From ZC4RG17 sp036380875 (GTDB taxonomy: Bacteria; Actinomycetota; Acidimicrobiia; Spongiisociales; ZC4RG35), in the NCBI GenBank assembly GCA_036380875.1, contig DASVDX010000072.1:17886-81885 (forward strand): a stretch of 64,000 bases of DNA, read 5' to 3'. Positions 1 through 8,268 of the stretch are shown one piece after another (positions within the stretch are counted from its first letter, which is position 1; each line of letters begins with the position of its first letter). Both the position numbers and the translations under genes were made by a program. The notes below the pieces were generated by a model. That model worked only from the letters and a program-made list of their open reading frames with translations. It searched no databases and had not been told where the DNA came from.

Positions 1-97
1 CGGAGTCGAGCGCCGGATAGGAGCGGCCCGACTCGGACCGGGGGAACTCGCCCCCGATGTAGAGCTTGTAAGTCTTGCGGACGTCGACGCGGCTCAC
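1..97 (-). CDS. Aldehyde dehydrogenase, N-terminal fragment (gene runs off the left edge)
   Basis: Only the first 32 codons are in the window. They begin with GTG and read VSRVDVRKTYKLYIGGEFPR, then SESGRSYPAL. This is the usual N-terminal beta strand of NAD(P)-dependent aldehyde dehydrogenases and parallels LFIDGEYRKPKSGKYFP in the upstream gene. The GTG start overlaps the TGA stop of that dehydrogenase by 3 bp within the string GTGA, which supports both the start and translational coupling. Together with deoC this gives the order deoC-ALDH-ALDH, which fits oxidation of the acetaldehyde released by deoxyribose-phosphate aldolase. Substrate specificity cannot be read from this fragment. Confidence 0.8.
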   Translation of the reverse strand, partial: MSRVDVRKTYKLYIGGEFPRSESGRSYPALDS

Positions 98-1608
98 GAA
101 CGGCCTCCGGTGTGCTTGACGTAGTTGAGGAGGCCGTGACGCCCTCCCTCGCGGCCGAAGCCCGACTCCTTGTACCCGCCGAACGGCGAGGCGGGGTCGA
201 ACTTGTTGTAGGTGTTGGCCCACACGACGCCGGCCTTCATCCGGTCGGCCATCCACAGGATGCGGGAGCCTTTGGAGGTCCATACGCCGGCAGACAGGCC
301 GTAGGGGGTGTTGTTGGCCTTCTCGACGGCCTCCGCCGGGGTGCGGAAGCTCATGATCGAGAGGACCGGACCGAAGATCTCTTCCTGGGCGATCCGGTGC
401 GACTGGGAGACGCCTGTGAAGAGCGTGGGGACGAACCAGTACCCCTGGGACGGGAGCTCGCAGGGCGGCTGGTAGATCTCGGCGCCTTCCTCGACGCCTG
501 CCTCGACCAGTTCCCGGATCTTCTCCAACTGCTGGCGGCTGTTGATGGCGCCCACGTCGGTGTTCTTGTCGAGCGGGTCGCCGACCCGCAGGGTGGCGAG
601 CCGCGCCTTGAGCTTGTCGACGAAGAAGTCGTGGATGTTCTCCTGGACGAACAGGCGCGACCCGGCACAGCACACGTGGCCCTGGTTGAAGAAGATCCCG
701 TTGACGACCCCTTCGATCGCCTGGTCGATGGGGGCGTCGTCGAAGATGACGTGGGCGGCCTTGCCGCCGAGCTCCAGGGTGAGGCGCTTTTCGGTGCCGG
801 CCAGTTGTGACTGGATGAGCTTTCCGACCTCGGTCGACCCGGTGAACGCCACCTTGTCGACGTCGGGGTGGCCGGTGAGAGCCGCTCCCGTCTCCCCGGC
901 GCCGGTGACGACGTTGAAGACTCCTGGCGGCAACCCTGCTTCAGCGGTGATCTCGGCGAAGGCCAGCGCCGTGAGTGGAGTCGTTTCGGCCGGCTTGAGG
1001 ACCACCGTGTTCCCGGTCGCCAGGGCGGGCGCCACCTTCCAGGCCAGCATCAACAGCGGGAAGTTCCAGGGGATGACCTGGCCGGCGACGCCGAGCGGCT
1101 CGGGTCGGAAGCCAGGGAAGGCATACTCGAGCTTGTCGGCCCACCCGGCGTAGTAGAAGAAGTTGGCGGCCACCTGCGGCAGGTCGACGTCGCGGGACTC
1201 CTTGATCGGCTTGCCGCCGTCCAGGGTCTCGAGCACCGCCAACTCCCGGGACCGCTCCTGGATCATGCGGGCGATGCGGAAGATGTATTTGGCGCGCTCG
1301 GAACCGGGCATGCGGCCCCAGCCGTCCTCGAAGGCGGCCCGGGCTGCCTCCACAGCCGCGTCGACGTCTTCGGGCCCGGCCTCGGCGACTTCGGCTAGCT
1401 CCTCTTCGGTGGCCGGGTTGATCGTCGGGAAGTACTTGCCGCTCTTGGGTTTCCGGTACTCGCCGTCGATGAACAGCTCGTAGCGATCGGCGACCTCGAC
1501 GATGTCGGTCGATTCTCGGGACGGGGCGTACTCCCACTCGATCCGGGGAGTGACGACTTCCGCCTTGCGGGTCCCGACCTGGGTCTTCTCCGTCGTCTCC
1601 GGCTCCAT
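94..1608 (-). CDS. Aldehyde dehydrogenase family protein
   Basis: A complete 504-aa NAD(P)-dependent aldehyde dehydrogenase. Visible family motifs are the cofactor-binding VIPWNFPLLML and VAFTGSTEVGK segments, the general-base Glu in LTLELGGK, the nucleophile Cys in NQGHVCCAGSR, and EEIFGPVLSI near the C terminus. An N-terminal stretch of about 45 residues before ELFIDGEY is longer than in most members. The gene starts 3 bp after the stop of deoC on the same strand and is followed by a second aldehyde dehydrogenase, so it probably oxidises the aldehyde made from deoxyribose 5-phosphate. The actual substrate is inferred from context only. Confidence 0.93.
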   Translation of the reverse strand: MEPETTEKTQVGTRKAEVVTPRIEWEYAPSRESTDIVEVADRYELFIDGEYRKPKSGKYFPTINPATEEELAEVAEAGPEDVDAAVEAARAAFEDGWGRMPGSERAKYIFRIARMIQERSRELAVLETLDGGKPIKESRDVDLPQVAANFFYYAGWADKLEYAFPGFRPEPLGVAGQVIPWNFPLLMLAWKVAPALATGNTVVLKPAETTPLTALAFAEITAEAGLPPGVFNVVTGAGETGAALTGHPDVDKVAFTGSTEVGKLIQSQLAGTEKRLTLELGGKAAHVIFDDAPIDQAIEGVVNGIFFNQGHVCCAGSRLFVQENIHDFFVDKLKARLATLRVGDPLDKNTDVGAINSRQQLEKIRELVEAGVEEGAEIYQPPCELPSQGYWFVPTLFTGVSQSHRIAQEEIFGPVLSIMSFRTPAEAVEKANNTPYGLSAGVWTSKGSRILWMADRMKAGVVWANTYNKFDPASPFGGYKESGFGREGGRHGLLNYVKHTGGRS

Positions 1609-1611
1609 CGA

Positions 1612-2565
1612 TCAATCCTTCGTGAAATAGTCGGGGCTCTGGTAGCGGCCGGTCTCGAGCCAGCGGATCTGCATGAGGACGTCGTTGAGGAGCGACGACG
1701 CTCCGATCCGGAACCAGTCGGGGCTCATCCATTCCTGGCCCAGGGTCTCGTTGAGAACCACGAGATAGCGAATGGCGTCTTTGGCGGTGCGGATCCCGCC
1801 GGCGGGTTTCATCCCCACCTTGATCCCGGTGGCTGCCCAGAAGTCACGGATCGCTTCGAGCATCACGAGCGTGACGGGAAGCGTGGCGGCCGGAGACACC
1901 TTGCCGGTGGAGGTCTTGATGAAATCGGCACCGGCGGCCATCGCCAGCACCGAGGCACGGCGGACGTTGTCGAAGGTCTCGAGTTCGCCGGTCTCGAGGA
2001 TGACCTTGAGATGGGCGTCGCCACACGCCTCCTTGACCCGCACGATCTCGTCGAAGACCCGGTAGTAGTCGCCGGACAGGAACGCACCCCGGTTGATGAC
2101 CATGTCGACTTCGTCGGCGCCCGCCTCGACCACTTGGCGGGTTTCCTCGACCTTCAATGCGATGTCGGCCTGGCCGGACGGAAAATAGGTGGCCACCGAA
2201 GCGACCTTCACGCTCGTGCCTTCCACCGCCTGGCGGGCGTAAGGCACCATCGCCGGGTACACGCAGACCGCCGCCACCGACGGGATCGAGGGGTCGGTGG
2301 GGTCCGGCCGGATGGCCTTGGAGCTCATCTGGATCACCTTGCCCGGCGTGTCCATGCCTTCGAGGGTGGTCAGATCCATCATCGTCACGGCCATGCGGAG
2401 CGCATGGGCCTTCGACTCCTTCTTGATCGAGCGGGTCGACAGCGACGCCACTCGCTCTGTCACCGCCACTTCGTCGACCGGGGGCACCGACCGGAGGAAC
2501 GACGTCAGCGTCGAGTTGGTGAGACGGTCGGGGAGGATCGCCTGGCGGGTGGAAGTGAGTGTCAC
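1612..2565 (-). CDS. deoC: Deoxyribose-phosphate aldolase
   Basis: DeoC splits 2-deoxy-D-ribose 5-phosphate into glyceraldehyde 3-phosphate and acetaldehyde in deoxynucleoside breakdown. The 317-aa product has the class I aldolase signatures VCVYPAMVPYAR, DEVDMVINRGAFLSGDY and the Schiff-base Lys segment GADFIKTSTGKVSPAATL, plus VGMKPAGGIRTAKDA for phosphate binding. It is longer than the roughly 260-aa Escherichia coli enzyme because of an N-terminal extension of about 80 residues. The GTG start is preceded 7 nt upstream by TACCAT, a leaderless-type promoter, and no Shine-Dalgarno is seen. It heads the deoC-ALDH-ALDH operon and is divergent from metG. Confidence 0.95.
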   Translation of the reverse strand: MTLTSTRQAILPDRLTNSTLTSFLRSVPPVDEVAVTERVASLSTRSIKKESKAHALRMAVTMMDLTTLEGMDTPGKVIQMSSKAIRPDPTDPSIPSVAAVCVYPAMVPYARQAVEGTSVKVASVATYFPSGQADIALKVEETRQVVEAGADEVDMVINRGAFLSGDYYRVFDEIVRVKEACGDAHLKVILETGELETFDNVRRASVLAMAAGADFIKTSTGKVSPAATLPVTLVMLEAIRDFWAATGIKVGMKPAGGIRTAKDAIRYLVVLNETLGQEWMSPDWFRIGASSLLNDVLMQIRWLETGRYQSPDYFTKD

Positions 2566-2657
2566 ATCACCGATGGTACCGGATGCCGTTCGCTGCCCTC
2601 GGGCGACGGCAATTGACGATCACCGACGTCGGCGGGGTCGGTACCCTTTTCGGTCTG

Positions 2658-4310
2658 ATGCCTGAGCCCCGCTACATACTCGTCGCCGTCGCCTGGCCCT
2701 ACGCCCAGGGCCCGCTCCACCTGGGTCACATCGCCGGCGCCTATCTGCCCCCCGACATCTTCGCCCGCTACCACCGGATCGCCGGCAACGAGGTGCTGAT
2801 GGTGTCCGGGTCGGATGTGCACGGCACTCCGATCACCGTGAAAGCCGACCAGGAGGGCGTCACCCCCCAGGAGATCGTGGACCGCTACCACCCCGAGTTC
2901 CTCGACTACTGGGACAGACTGGGGATCTCTTTCGACCTGTTCACCACGACCGGGACCGAGATCCACTTCCGGGTCGCCCAGGAGTTCTTCCTCAGACTCC
3001 TGGAAAACGGGCATCTCTACCGGAAGGTGACGGAGCAGTTCTACGACGAGGAGCGGGGCCAGTTCCTCCCCGACCGTTACATAGAGGGCACCTGTCCCCA
3101 CTGCGGCTATCCCCACGCTCGTGGCGACCAGTGCGACAACTGCGGACGGACGCTCGACCCCTCCGATCTGATCGATCCCCGCTCGAAGCTCACCGGATCG
3201 ACCCCGGTCCTGCGGGAGACCGAGCACTACTACTGGCGACTCTCCGCCTTCCAGAGACAGCTCGAGGAATGGCTCTCCACCCGCGAGGGTTGGCGGCCCC
3301 ACGTGATCAACTTCGCCCTCGGCATGGTCCGGGAGGGCCTCCACGACCGCGCCTTCACCCGGGACCTCGACTGGGGCATCCCGATCCCGGTGGACGACAT
3401 CGGCGATGGCAAGTCGATCTACGTCTGGTGGGAGGCGGTGATGGGCTACTACTCCGCCCCCCAGGAGTGGGCGGAGCGCCAGGGCGACCCAGATGCCTGG
3501 AAGGCCTGGTGGACCAACCCGGACGCCGAGAGTTACTACTTCGTCGGCAAGGACAACATCCCGTTCCACGCCGTCTACTGGCCGGCGCTCCTGATGGGGC
3601 ACGGCGGCCTCAACCTGCCGACCAACGTCCCCGCCAACCAATACGTCACGTTCGGGGGCCGCAAGGCCTCGAAGTCGATGGGCGTGGGCCGGCCGTTGTC
3701 TTGGTATCTCGACAGGCTGGAGCCCGACGCCCTCCGGTTCGCCCTGGCTTCGGTGCTCCCCGAGCAGAACGACACCGACCTGTTCGACGACGAGATCGTC
3801 CGGCGGGTCAACGAGGAGCTCGTCTCGACGTGGGGCAACCTGGTCAATCGGACGCTGAGCCTCACGTCCCGCAACTTCGGCGGGGCCGTGCCGGAGCCGG
3901 GGGATCTGACCGAGGAAGACAAGAAGCTCCTGGAGGCGGTCGATTCCGCCCTCGAGGACGAAGCTGCCCACATCGAGGCGGTGGAGCTGCGAGCCGGGCT
4001 GCGGAGCGCGCTCGGGGCGGCGGGCGAGGTCAACGCCTACCTCAACGCCACCGAGCCGTGGAAGCTGGTGAAGGAAGACCCGGAGAGAGCTGCGACCGTC
4101 TTGTGGACGGCAGTCCAGGCGGTAGCCGGCGTCCGGGTGGCATTCTCTCCCTATCTTCCGTTCTCGACGGAGGCGTTGGGCGAGATGCTGGGGATCGGCC
4201 CGGTGAACGAATGGTCCCGACCGACGGTGCCGGCCGGGACCCAACTCGGGGAGATCCGGCCCCTCTTCACCAAGCTCGACGACGACGCTTTGGCCGACGA
4301 GTCGGCGTAG
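2658..4310 (+). CDS. metG: Methionyl-tRNA synthetase
   Basis: Charges tRNA-Met with methionine. The 550-aa protein has the class I HIGH-type motif HLGH in the first 25 residues, a zinc knuckle CPHCGYPHARGDQCDNC inserted in the catalytic domain, and the KMSKS-type loop GGRKASKSMG. The anticodon-binding alpha-helical domain follows (VNRTLSLTSRNFGG to LNATEPWKLVKEDPE). There is no C-terminal EMAP/Trbp111 dimerisation domain. An in-frame upstream ATG at 2559 would overlap the divergent deoC start. The ATG used here begins MPEPRYILVAVAWPYA, which matches where the family begins, and a TACCCT hexamer lies 10 nt before it. Confidence 0.95.
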   Translation: MPEPRYILVAVAWPYAQGPLHLGHIAGAYLPPDIFARYHRIAGNEVLMVSGSDVHGTPITVKADQEGVTPQEIVDRYHPEFLDYWDRLGISFDLFTTTGTEIHFRVAQEFFLRLLENGHLYRKVTEQFYDEERGQFLPDRYIEGTCPHCGYPHARGDQCDNCGRTLDPSDLIDPRSKLTGSTPVLRETEHYYWRLSAFQRQLEEWLSTREGWRPHVINFALGMVREGLHDRAFTRDLDWGIPIPVDDIGDGKSIYVWWEAVMGYYSAPQEWAERQGDPDAWKAWWTNPDAESYYFVGKDNIPFHAVYWPALLMGHGGLNLPTNVPANQYVTFGGRKASKSMGVGRPLSWYLDRLEPDALRFALASVLPEQNDTDLFDDEIVRRVNEELVSTWGNLVNRTLSLTSRNFGGAVPEPGDLTEEDKKLLEAVDSALEDEAAHIEAVELRAGLRSALGAAGEVNAYLNATEPWKLVKEDPERAATVLWTAVQAVAGVRVAFSPYLPFSTEALGEMLGIGPVNEWSRPTVPAGTQLGEIRPLFTKLDDDALADESA

Positions 4311-4317
4311 GGGCCGG

Positions 4318-4337
4318 TCCAGCTGCGATCAGCTGGA
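4318..4337. terminator. Hairpin between convergent metG and sodN
   Basis: An 8-bp perfect stem (TCCAGCTG / CAGCTGGA) with a CGAT loop lies between the two convergent stop codons, and the loop overlaps the sodN stop. There is no clear T-tract, so its role as a bidirectional terminator is inferred from position. Confidence 0.45.
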
Positions 4338-4742
4338 GGGAGGGTACACCCCCATGTCCTTGGCCTTCTCGGTCTGCCAGAAGATGTCGGCGATCTGATC
4401 GATCAGCTCCACGAGCTTCTGGCCGTCGGCGGGGTCGACCGACTTCTTGGCCTTGCCCGCCTGGAGCAGCGTCCGCCAAACCAGGTCGTCCAGCTCGGGG
4501 AACTGCTTGCGGTGCTCTTCGGTGAAGAAATCGGCCCACAGCACCATCACGTGGTGCTTGACCAGCTCCGCCCGCTCTTCCTTGATCTGGATGGCCCGGG
4601 CCCGGAAGACCTCGTCGTCGGACTGGTGATACTTCTCGGCCGACTTGAGGACGGACAGCGCCTCGATCTTGGCCTGAGCGGGGTCGTACACGCCGCAGTA
4701 CAGGTCGCAATGCGCATGGGCGACAGTCGGTGAGCGGAACAT
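4329..4742 (-). CDS. sodN: Nickel superoxide dismutase precursor, with a Tyr in the Ni-hook
   Basis: Ni-SOD disproportionates superoxide. The 137-aa precursor starts MFRSPTVAHA and is expected to be cut just before His to expose the nickel hook, which here reads HCDLYCGVYDP. The His, both Cys and Tyr ligand-loop positions are kept, but the normally conserved Pro at mature position 5 (HCDLPCGVYDP) is Tyr, codon TAC. The rest (ALSVLKSAEKYHQSDDE, HHVMVLWADFF, WQTEKAKDMGVYP) matches the four-helix bundle of the family. An AGGAGG Shine-Dalgarno sits just upstream of the chosen ATG. The maturation protease sodX is divergently adjacent, which supports a functional enzyme. Confidence 0.93.
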   Translation of the reverse strand: MFRSPTVAHAHCDLYCGVYDPAQAKIEALSVLKSAEKYHQSDDEVFRARAIQIKEERAELVKHHVMVLWADFFTEEHRKQFPELDDLVWRTLLQAGKAKKSVDPADGQKLVELIDQIADIFWQTEKAKDMGVYPPSS

Positions 4743-4799
4743 ACAACCTCCTGTAGGGATACTCATCCGCACCATACTCCAACGACGGTCACCGCAAAC

Positions 4800-5168
4800 A
4801 TGAGAAGGTTCGTCGTATCGGAGATGTCGATGTCGCCGGCGCTGATGCCAGGCGACCGTTTGCTCGCCCGCAAGCTGCGGGCACCCAAACGAGGACGGAT
4901 CGTGTTCTTCCCCCATCCCCACCGCGACGACTTCTGGCTGGTGAAACGGATCGTGGGCTTGCCTGGCGACGCCGTCCGGTGGGTCGATGGCGAACCTGTC
5001 ATCGAGACCGGGTCGGAAGCACCCGATGCGGCGCTGGTGCCACCGGGCTACATGTACGTGCTCTCCGACCGCCGCGATCTGACCCGAGCCGACTCGCGTA
5101 CCTTCGGCCCGGTGCCGATGAACCCCGCCTACATCGCCGTGTTCCGCTACCGACGGGGTGACCGATGA
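4800..5168 (+). CDS. sodX: Nickel-type superoxide dismutase maturation protease (S26 family)
   Basis: A 122-aa signal-peptidase-like serine protease of the type that removes the Ni-SOD propeptide. The nucleophile is in SEMSMSPALMPGDRLL and the general-base Lys in FWLVKRIVGLPGDAV. PPGYMYVLSDRRDLTRADSRTFGPV matches the S26 box E region. There is no N-terminal membrane anchor, unlike classical signal peptidase I and as expected for a cytoplasmic maturase. It is divergent from sodN, with a 57-bp shared promoter region. The downstream glycosylase start overlaps its stop in ATGA. Confidence 0.9.
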   Translation: MRRFVVSEMSMSPALMPGDRLLARKLRAPKRGRIVFFPHPHRDDFWLVKRIVGLPGDAVRWVDGEPVIETGSEAPDAALVPPGYMYVLSDRRDLTRADSRTFGPVPMNPAYIAVFRYRRGDR

Positions 5169-5845
5169 ACCCGATCTCTCCGGACATGTTCCCGACTCTC
5201 GTCGAGCACCTCACCACCGAAGACCCCCACCTCGCTTCGGTGGTGGCCAACCACGGGGTTCCCGCCTTCTGGCACCGACCGCCGGGATTCGCCTCCTTGG
5301 CGCTCTTCATCGTCGAACAGCAGGTCTCGCTCGCCTCGGCGAAGGCCGTATACGAGCGGCTCGTGGACTTGCTCGGTTCGGTGGAGCCCCGAACGGTCCA
5401 TGCCGCCGACCCCGACGACCTGGGCCGGGCCGGGCTCACCCGTCAGAAGCAGCGTTATCTGAAGTTGCTCGCCGAGGCCGTCCTCGAAGGACGTCTCGAC
5501 CTCGACGGCCTCGCCTCCCTCCCCGACGAGGATGCCCGCCGGCTCCTGCTGGCCCAGACCGGGATCGGGCCGTGGACGGCCGACGTGTATCTGCTCTCGG
5601 CGCTGCGCCGTCCTGACGTGTGGCCGGTCGGCGACCGGGCCCTCCAGGTGGGGGTGGGCGACCTGCTCGGCGCGAACGTGCCTCCCACTCCCGAGGAACT
5701 CGACATCATCGGGCAGCGGTGGCGTCCGTACCGGTCCGTCGCCGCCCGCCTGATCTGGCACGACTACCTGTGCCGTCGCGGCCGCCGGGAAACCGAAGTG
5801 GCCGGCCTGGCACCGATCGGTGACGACGCCCTGGCGCAGGACTAG
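5165..5845 (+). CDS. DNA-3-methyladenine glycosylase II-like HhH-GPD protein
   Basis: Base-excision repair glycosylase of the AlkA/HhH-GPD superfamily, 226 aa. The helix-hairpin-helix is LLAQTGIGPWTADVYLL and the catalytic Asp is in VWPVGDRALQ, matching AlkA order. IVEQQVSLASAKAVYERL is the conserved N-terminal helix motif. The ATG overlaps the sodX stop by 4 bp, so the two are co-translated. Alkylated purines are the likely substrates by family. Confidence 0.88.
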   Translation: MNPISPDMFPTLVEHLTTEDPHLASVVANHGVPAFWHRPPGFASLALFIVEQQVSLASAKAVYERLVDLLGSVEPRTVHAADPDDLGRAGLTRQKQRYLKLLAEAVLEGRLDLDGLASLPDEDARRLLLAQTGIGPWTADVYLLSALRRPDVWPVGDRALQVGVGDLLGANVPPTPEELDIIGQRWRPYRSVAARLIWHDYLCRRGRRETEVAGLAPIGDDALAQD

Positions 5846-5906
5846 CGTTCCGGTCCGTATGACGGGGCCGCGTATGGACCATTTCCGTCCTCTTCTTCCC
5901 TGAGTC

Positions 5907-6680
5907 GTGGGCCGCCATCTCGCGCAGGTTTCGCCGACGAAACGTCTCGCCGGAGGTGCGCTGGGAGGGGTCGTCGTGGCCCTCCTGGCGATAGGGCTCG
6001 GGTTCATCGGCGCGCAGTCCGATGCCGGGGAGGCGGTGGCATTGGCCGACACCACGACCACCACACCGACCACTGCACCGACGACGGTCGCGACCAGCGC
6101 GATCCAAACCACAGAGCAGCCGACGACCACGACCACCCGACCGATGACGACCACCACGAGGGGCCCGACCACCACCACGCTGCCGCCGATCGTCCTCGAA
6201 AGCGACGGACTCGGGATCGTCGACCTGGGAGCGACTGTCGACGAGACGATCGAGATCATCGCCTCCCGACTGGGGGGCGCCGACTCCGACTCGGGCTGGG
6301 TCAACGCCACCGGTTCCTTCGGCACCTGCCCCGGCAACATCGTCCGGGTGGTCCGCTGGGCGAGCCTGCGGCTGTTCTTCAGCGACGGGCCGACCGAGTT
6401 CGGCGAGGACGCGCGCCACTTCTTCTTCTACAGCCAGTCCCCCGTCGAAACCGACACGGTCATCGATCTCAAGACCGAAGAGGGCATCGGGATCGGCTCG
6501 ACCGTCGCCGAGTTGCGTGCCGCCTACGGGCCGTCGGTGACGATCTCGAGCGACACCCACTTCGGAGTGACCTTCACCATCGACACCGGTGAGCCCGGGC
6601 TCCTGTCCGGGACCTTGACCGAATCGATCGACACGGGGCTCGTCACCTCCCTGGCCGGCGGGTTCGGCTGCGGGGCCTGA
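5907..6680 (+). CDS. Membrane-anchored extracytoplasmic protein with a Thr-rich linker, function unknown
   Basis: I do not recognise a named family. The 257-aa product has an N-terminal hydrophobic segment (about residues 14-36) acting as signal anchor or uncleaved signal peptide. A roughly 45-residue linker follows that is almost all Thr, Pro and Ala, then a globular domain of about 155 residues with two Cys (GTCPGN and GFGCGA-end) that could form a disulphide. GSTVAELRAAYGPSVTI resembles short motifs in other actinobacterial secreted proteins. The start is GTG. Its neighbours give no functional clue. Confidence 0.7.
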   Translation: MGRHLAQVSPTKRLAGGALGGVVVALLAIGLGFIGAQSDAGEAVALADTTTTTPTTAPTTVATSAIQTTEQPTTTTTRPMTTTTRGPTTTTLPPIVLESDGLGIVDLGATVDETIEIIASRLGGADSDSGWVNATGSFGTCPGNIVRVVRWASLRLFFSDGPTEFGEDARHFFFYSQSPVETDTVIDLKTEEGIGIGSTVAELRAAYGPSVTISSDTHFGVTFTIDTGEPGLLSGTLTESIDTGLVTSLAGGFGCGA

Positions 6681-6725
6681 CCCTCCATCCGACACAGCGA
6701 CGCGAAGGGGCGTAGGCTGCAGATC

Positions 6726-7124
6726 ATGACGGAGTTCATCGTGCACGTCGAGAACCGCCCCGGCCGTCTCGCGGCGATCACGGAACTCCTCAGCGACGCC
6801 GGCGTCAACATCGAGGCGCTTGCCGCGTACGGCTACGACGGCGAAGGCGTGCTGCGCCTCATCGTCGACGACGCTGCCACCACCCGCCGGGTTCTGTCGG
6901 AGGCCGGACTCCGAGTAGACGAGCACACCGTCCTCACCGCCTTCATGCCCCACGAGCCCGGAGCGCTCGCCGGCGTGACCCGGAGACTGGCCGACGCCGA
7001 CATCAACATCGATGCCTTGTACGTGCTCTCCACCTCCCCCGATGGCATCGAAGTGGCCATCGCCGTGGACGGGTCGCTGAGCGCCGTTCCCGACCTGCCG
7101 GTGACCGGTTCGCTCACCGGTTGA
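6726..7124 (+). CDS. Tandem ACT-domain protein
   Basis: A 132-aa protein made only of two ACT modules, roughly residues 1-65 and 66-130. They begin FIVHVENRPGRLAAITELL and TAFMPHEPGALAGVTRRL, with the typical beta-alpha-beta pattern and the Gly after Pro at the ligand-binding turn. ACT domains bind amino acids or other small ligands, and stand-alone pairs usually serve as sensors. No enzyme is fused. TAGGCT lies 7 nt before the ATG with no Shine-Dalgarno, so the mRNA is probably leaderless. Confidence 0.85.
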   Translation: MTEFIVHVENRPGRLAAITELLSDAGVNIEALAAYGYDGEGVLRLIVDDAATTRRVLSEAGLRVDEHTVLTAFMPHEPGALAGVTRRLADADINIDALYVLSTSPDGIEVAIAVDGSLSAVPDLPVTGSLTG

Positions 7125-7160
7125 ACCGAATACCCCACTCCGTGCTTTAGCATCCTCCCG

Positions 7161-8267
7161 ATGCGATCACGACTTTCTGTCGTCGCGCTCGTCCTGGCAA
7201 TCACAGCTTGCAGCGGGGGAGCCGGCGACACCACCACCACCACATCGACGACGACAACGACCACGACCATTCCGACGACCACCACGGAGGCACCGACCAC
7301 CACGGTGGACGACCGGCCGAGGTCGCCGATCAACGGATTGCCCGTCGACGACGAGGAGCTGCTCGACCGCCGGGTTCTGGCCGTCAAGGTCGACAACCAC
7401 TGGAACGCCCGCCCCCAGTCGGGGATCCTCGAGGCCGAGGCCGTGTTCGAGATCCGGGTCGAAGGCGGTCTGACCCGCTTCATGGCCGTGTTCCACTCCA
7501 CCGACAGCGAAGCCCTCGGCCCGATCCGCTCCGGCCGGCCCTCGGACGCCGCTTTGGTGCGACCGCTCGAGGCCACATTGGCCATCAGCGGCGGCCAGCC
7601 GTGGGTGCGCAACGGCATCTCCGCCCTGGGAGTGCCGTATCTCAGCGACACCCGCCCGGGCATGTTCCGCATCAGCGAGCGCTCGGCGCCGCACAACTTG
7701 TACGGCAACACGATCGAACTGCGCCAGGTGGCCGACGAGCGCGACATCCCCGACACGCCTCCTCCCACCGCCCTGTGGGAGTTCGGGGAGATGCCAGAAG
7801 ACGCCGGGGAGGCAACCGACATCACCTTCACGTTCTCTGACACCACGACCACGGAGTGGATCTGGGACGGCACCTCCTACGCCCGCAACATCGATGACGC
7901 CGAGTCCACGTGGCTGAATCCCGACGGCGAGGAGGAGCAGATCACTGCCGACGTGCTGATTGCGATCGTCGGCGAGCAGTACACGGCCTCGCCTCCGGCG
8001 GGAGCCGGCGGCTCGTCGGTGCCCGCCACGTCGACCATAGGCAGCGGACCTTTCTACGTGTTCTCCGACGGCAAGGTGATCGAAGGGACGTGGGCCCGCG
8101 AGAGCCCGGAGGAGCCGTTCGTCCTCACGACCGAGGACGGGGATCCGCTGTTGGTGCCGCCGGGGTTCGCATGGATCTCGGTTGTCCCCGATATCGGAGC
8201 GGTCGAGTGGACCGCCGAAACCACTGGAACCACCACCGACTCGACCACGGACACCACTGGCGGCTGA
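7161..8267 (+). CDS. DUF3048-domain lipoprotein
   Basis: A 368-aa secreted lipoprotein with lipobox AITAC at about residues 13-17, then a poly-Thr linker, then a DUF3048 domain: RRVLAVKVDNHWNARPQSG, ALGPIRSGRPSDAALV, FRISERSAPHNLYGN and the C-terminal GPFYVFSDGKVIEGTWARES. Homologues are exported proteins (YerB-like) of unresolved function. The C terminus returns to a Thr-rich tail ending TDTTGG. TAGCAT ends 7 nt before the ATG, indicating a leaderless transcript. The amidase start lies 1 nt after its stop, so they form an operon. Confidence 0.88.
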   Translation: MRSRLSVVALVLAITACSGGAGDTTTTTSTTTTTTTIPTTTTEAPTTTVDDRPRSPINGLPVDDEELLDRRVLAVKVDNHWNARPQSGILEAEAVFEIRVEGGLTRFMAVFHSTDSEALGPIRSGRPSDAALVRPLEATLAISGGQPWVRNGISALGVPYLSDTRPGMFRISERSAPHNLYGNTIELRQVADERDIPDTPPPTALWEFGEMPEDAGEATDITFTFSDTTTTEWIWDGTSYARNIDDAESTWLNPDGEEEQITADVLIAIVGEQYTASPPAGAGGSSVPATSTIGSGPFYVFSDGKVIEGTWARESPEEPFVLTTEDGDPLLVPPGFAWISVVPDIGAVEWTAETTGTTTDSTTDTTGG

Positions 8268-8268
8268 T

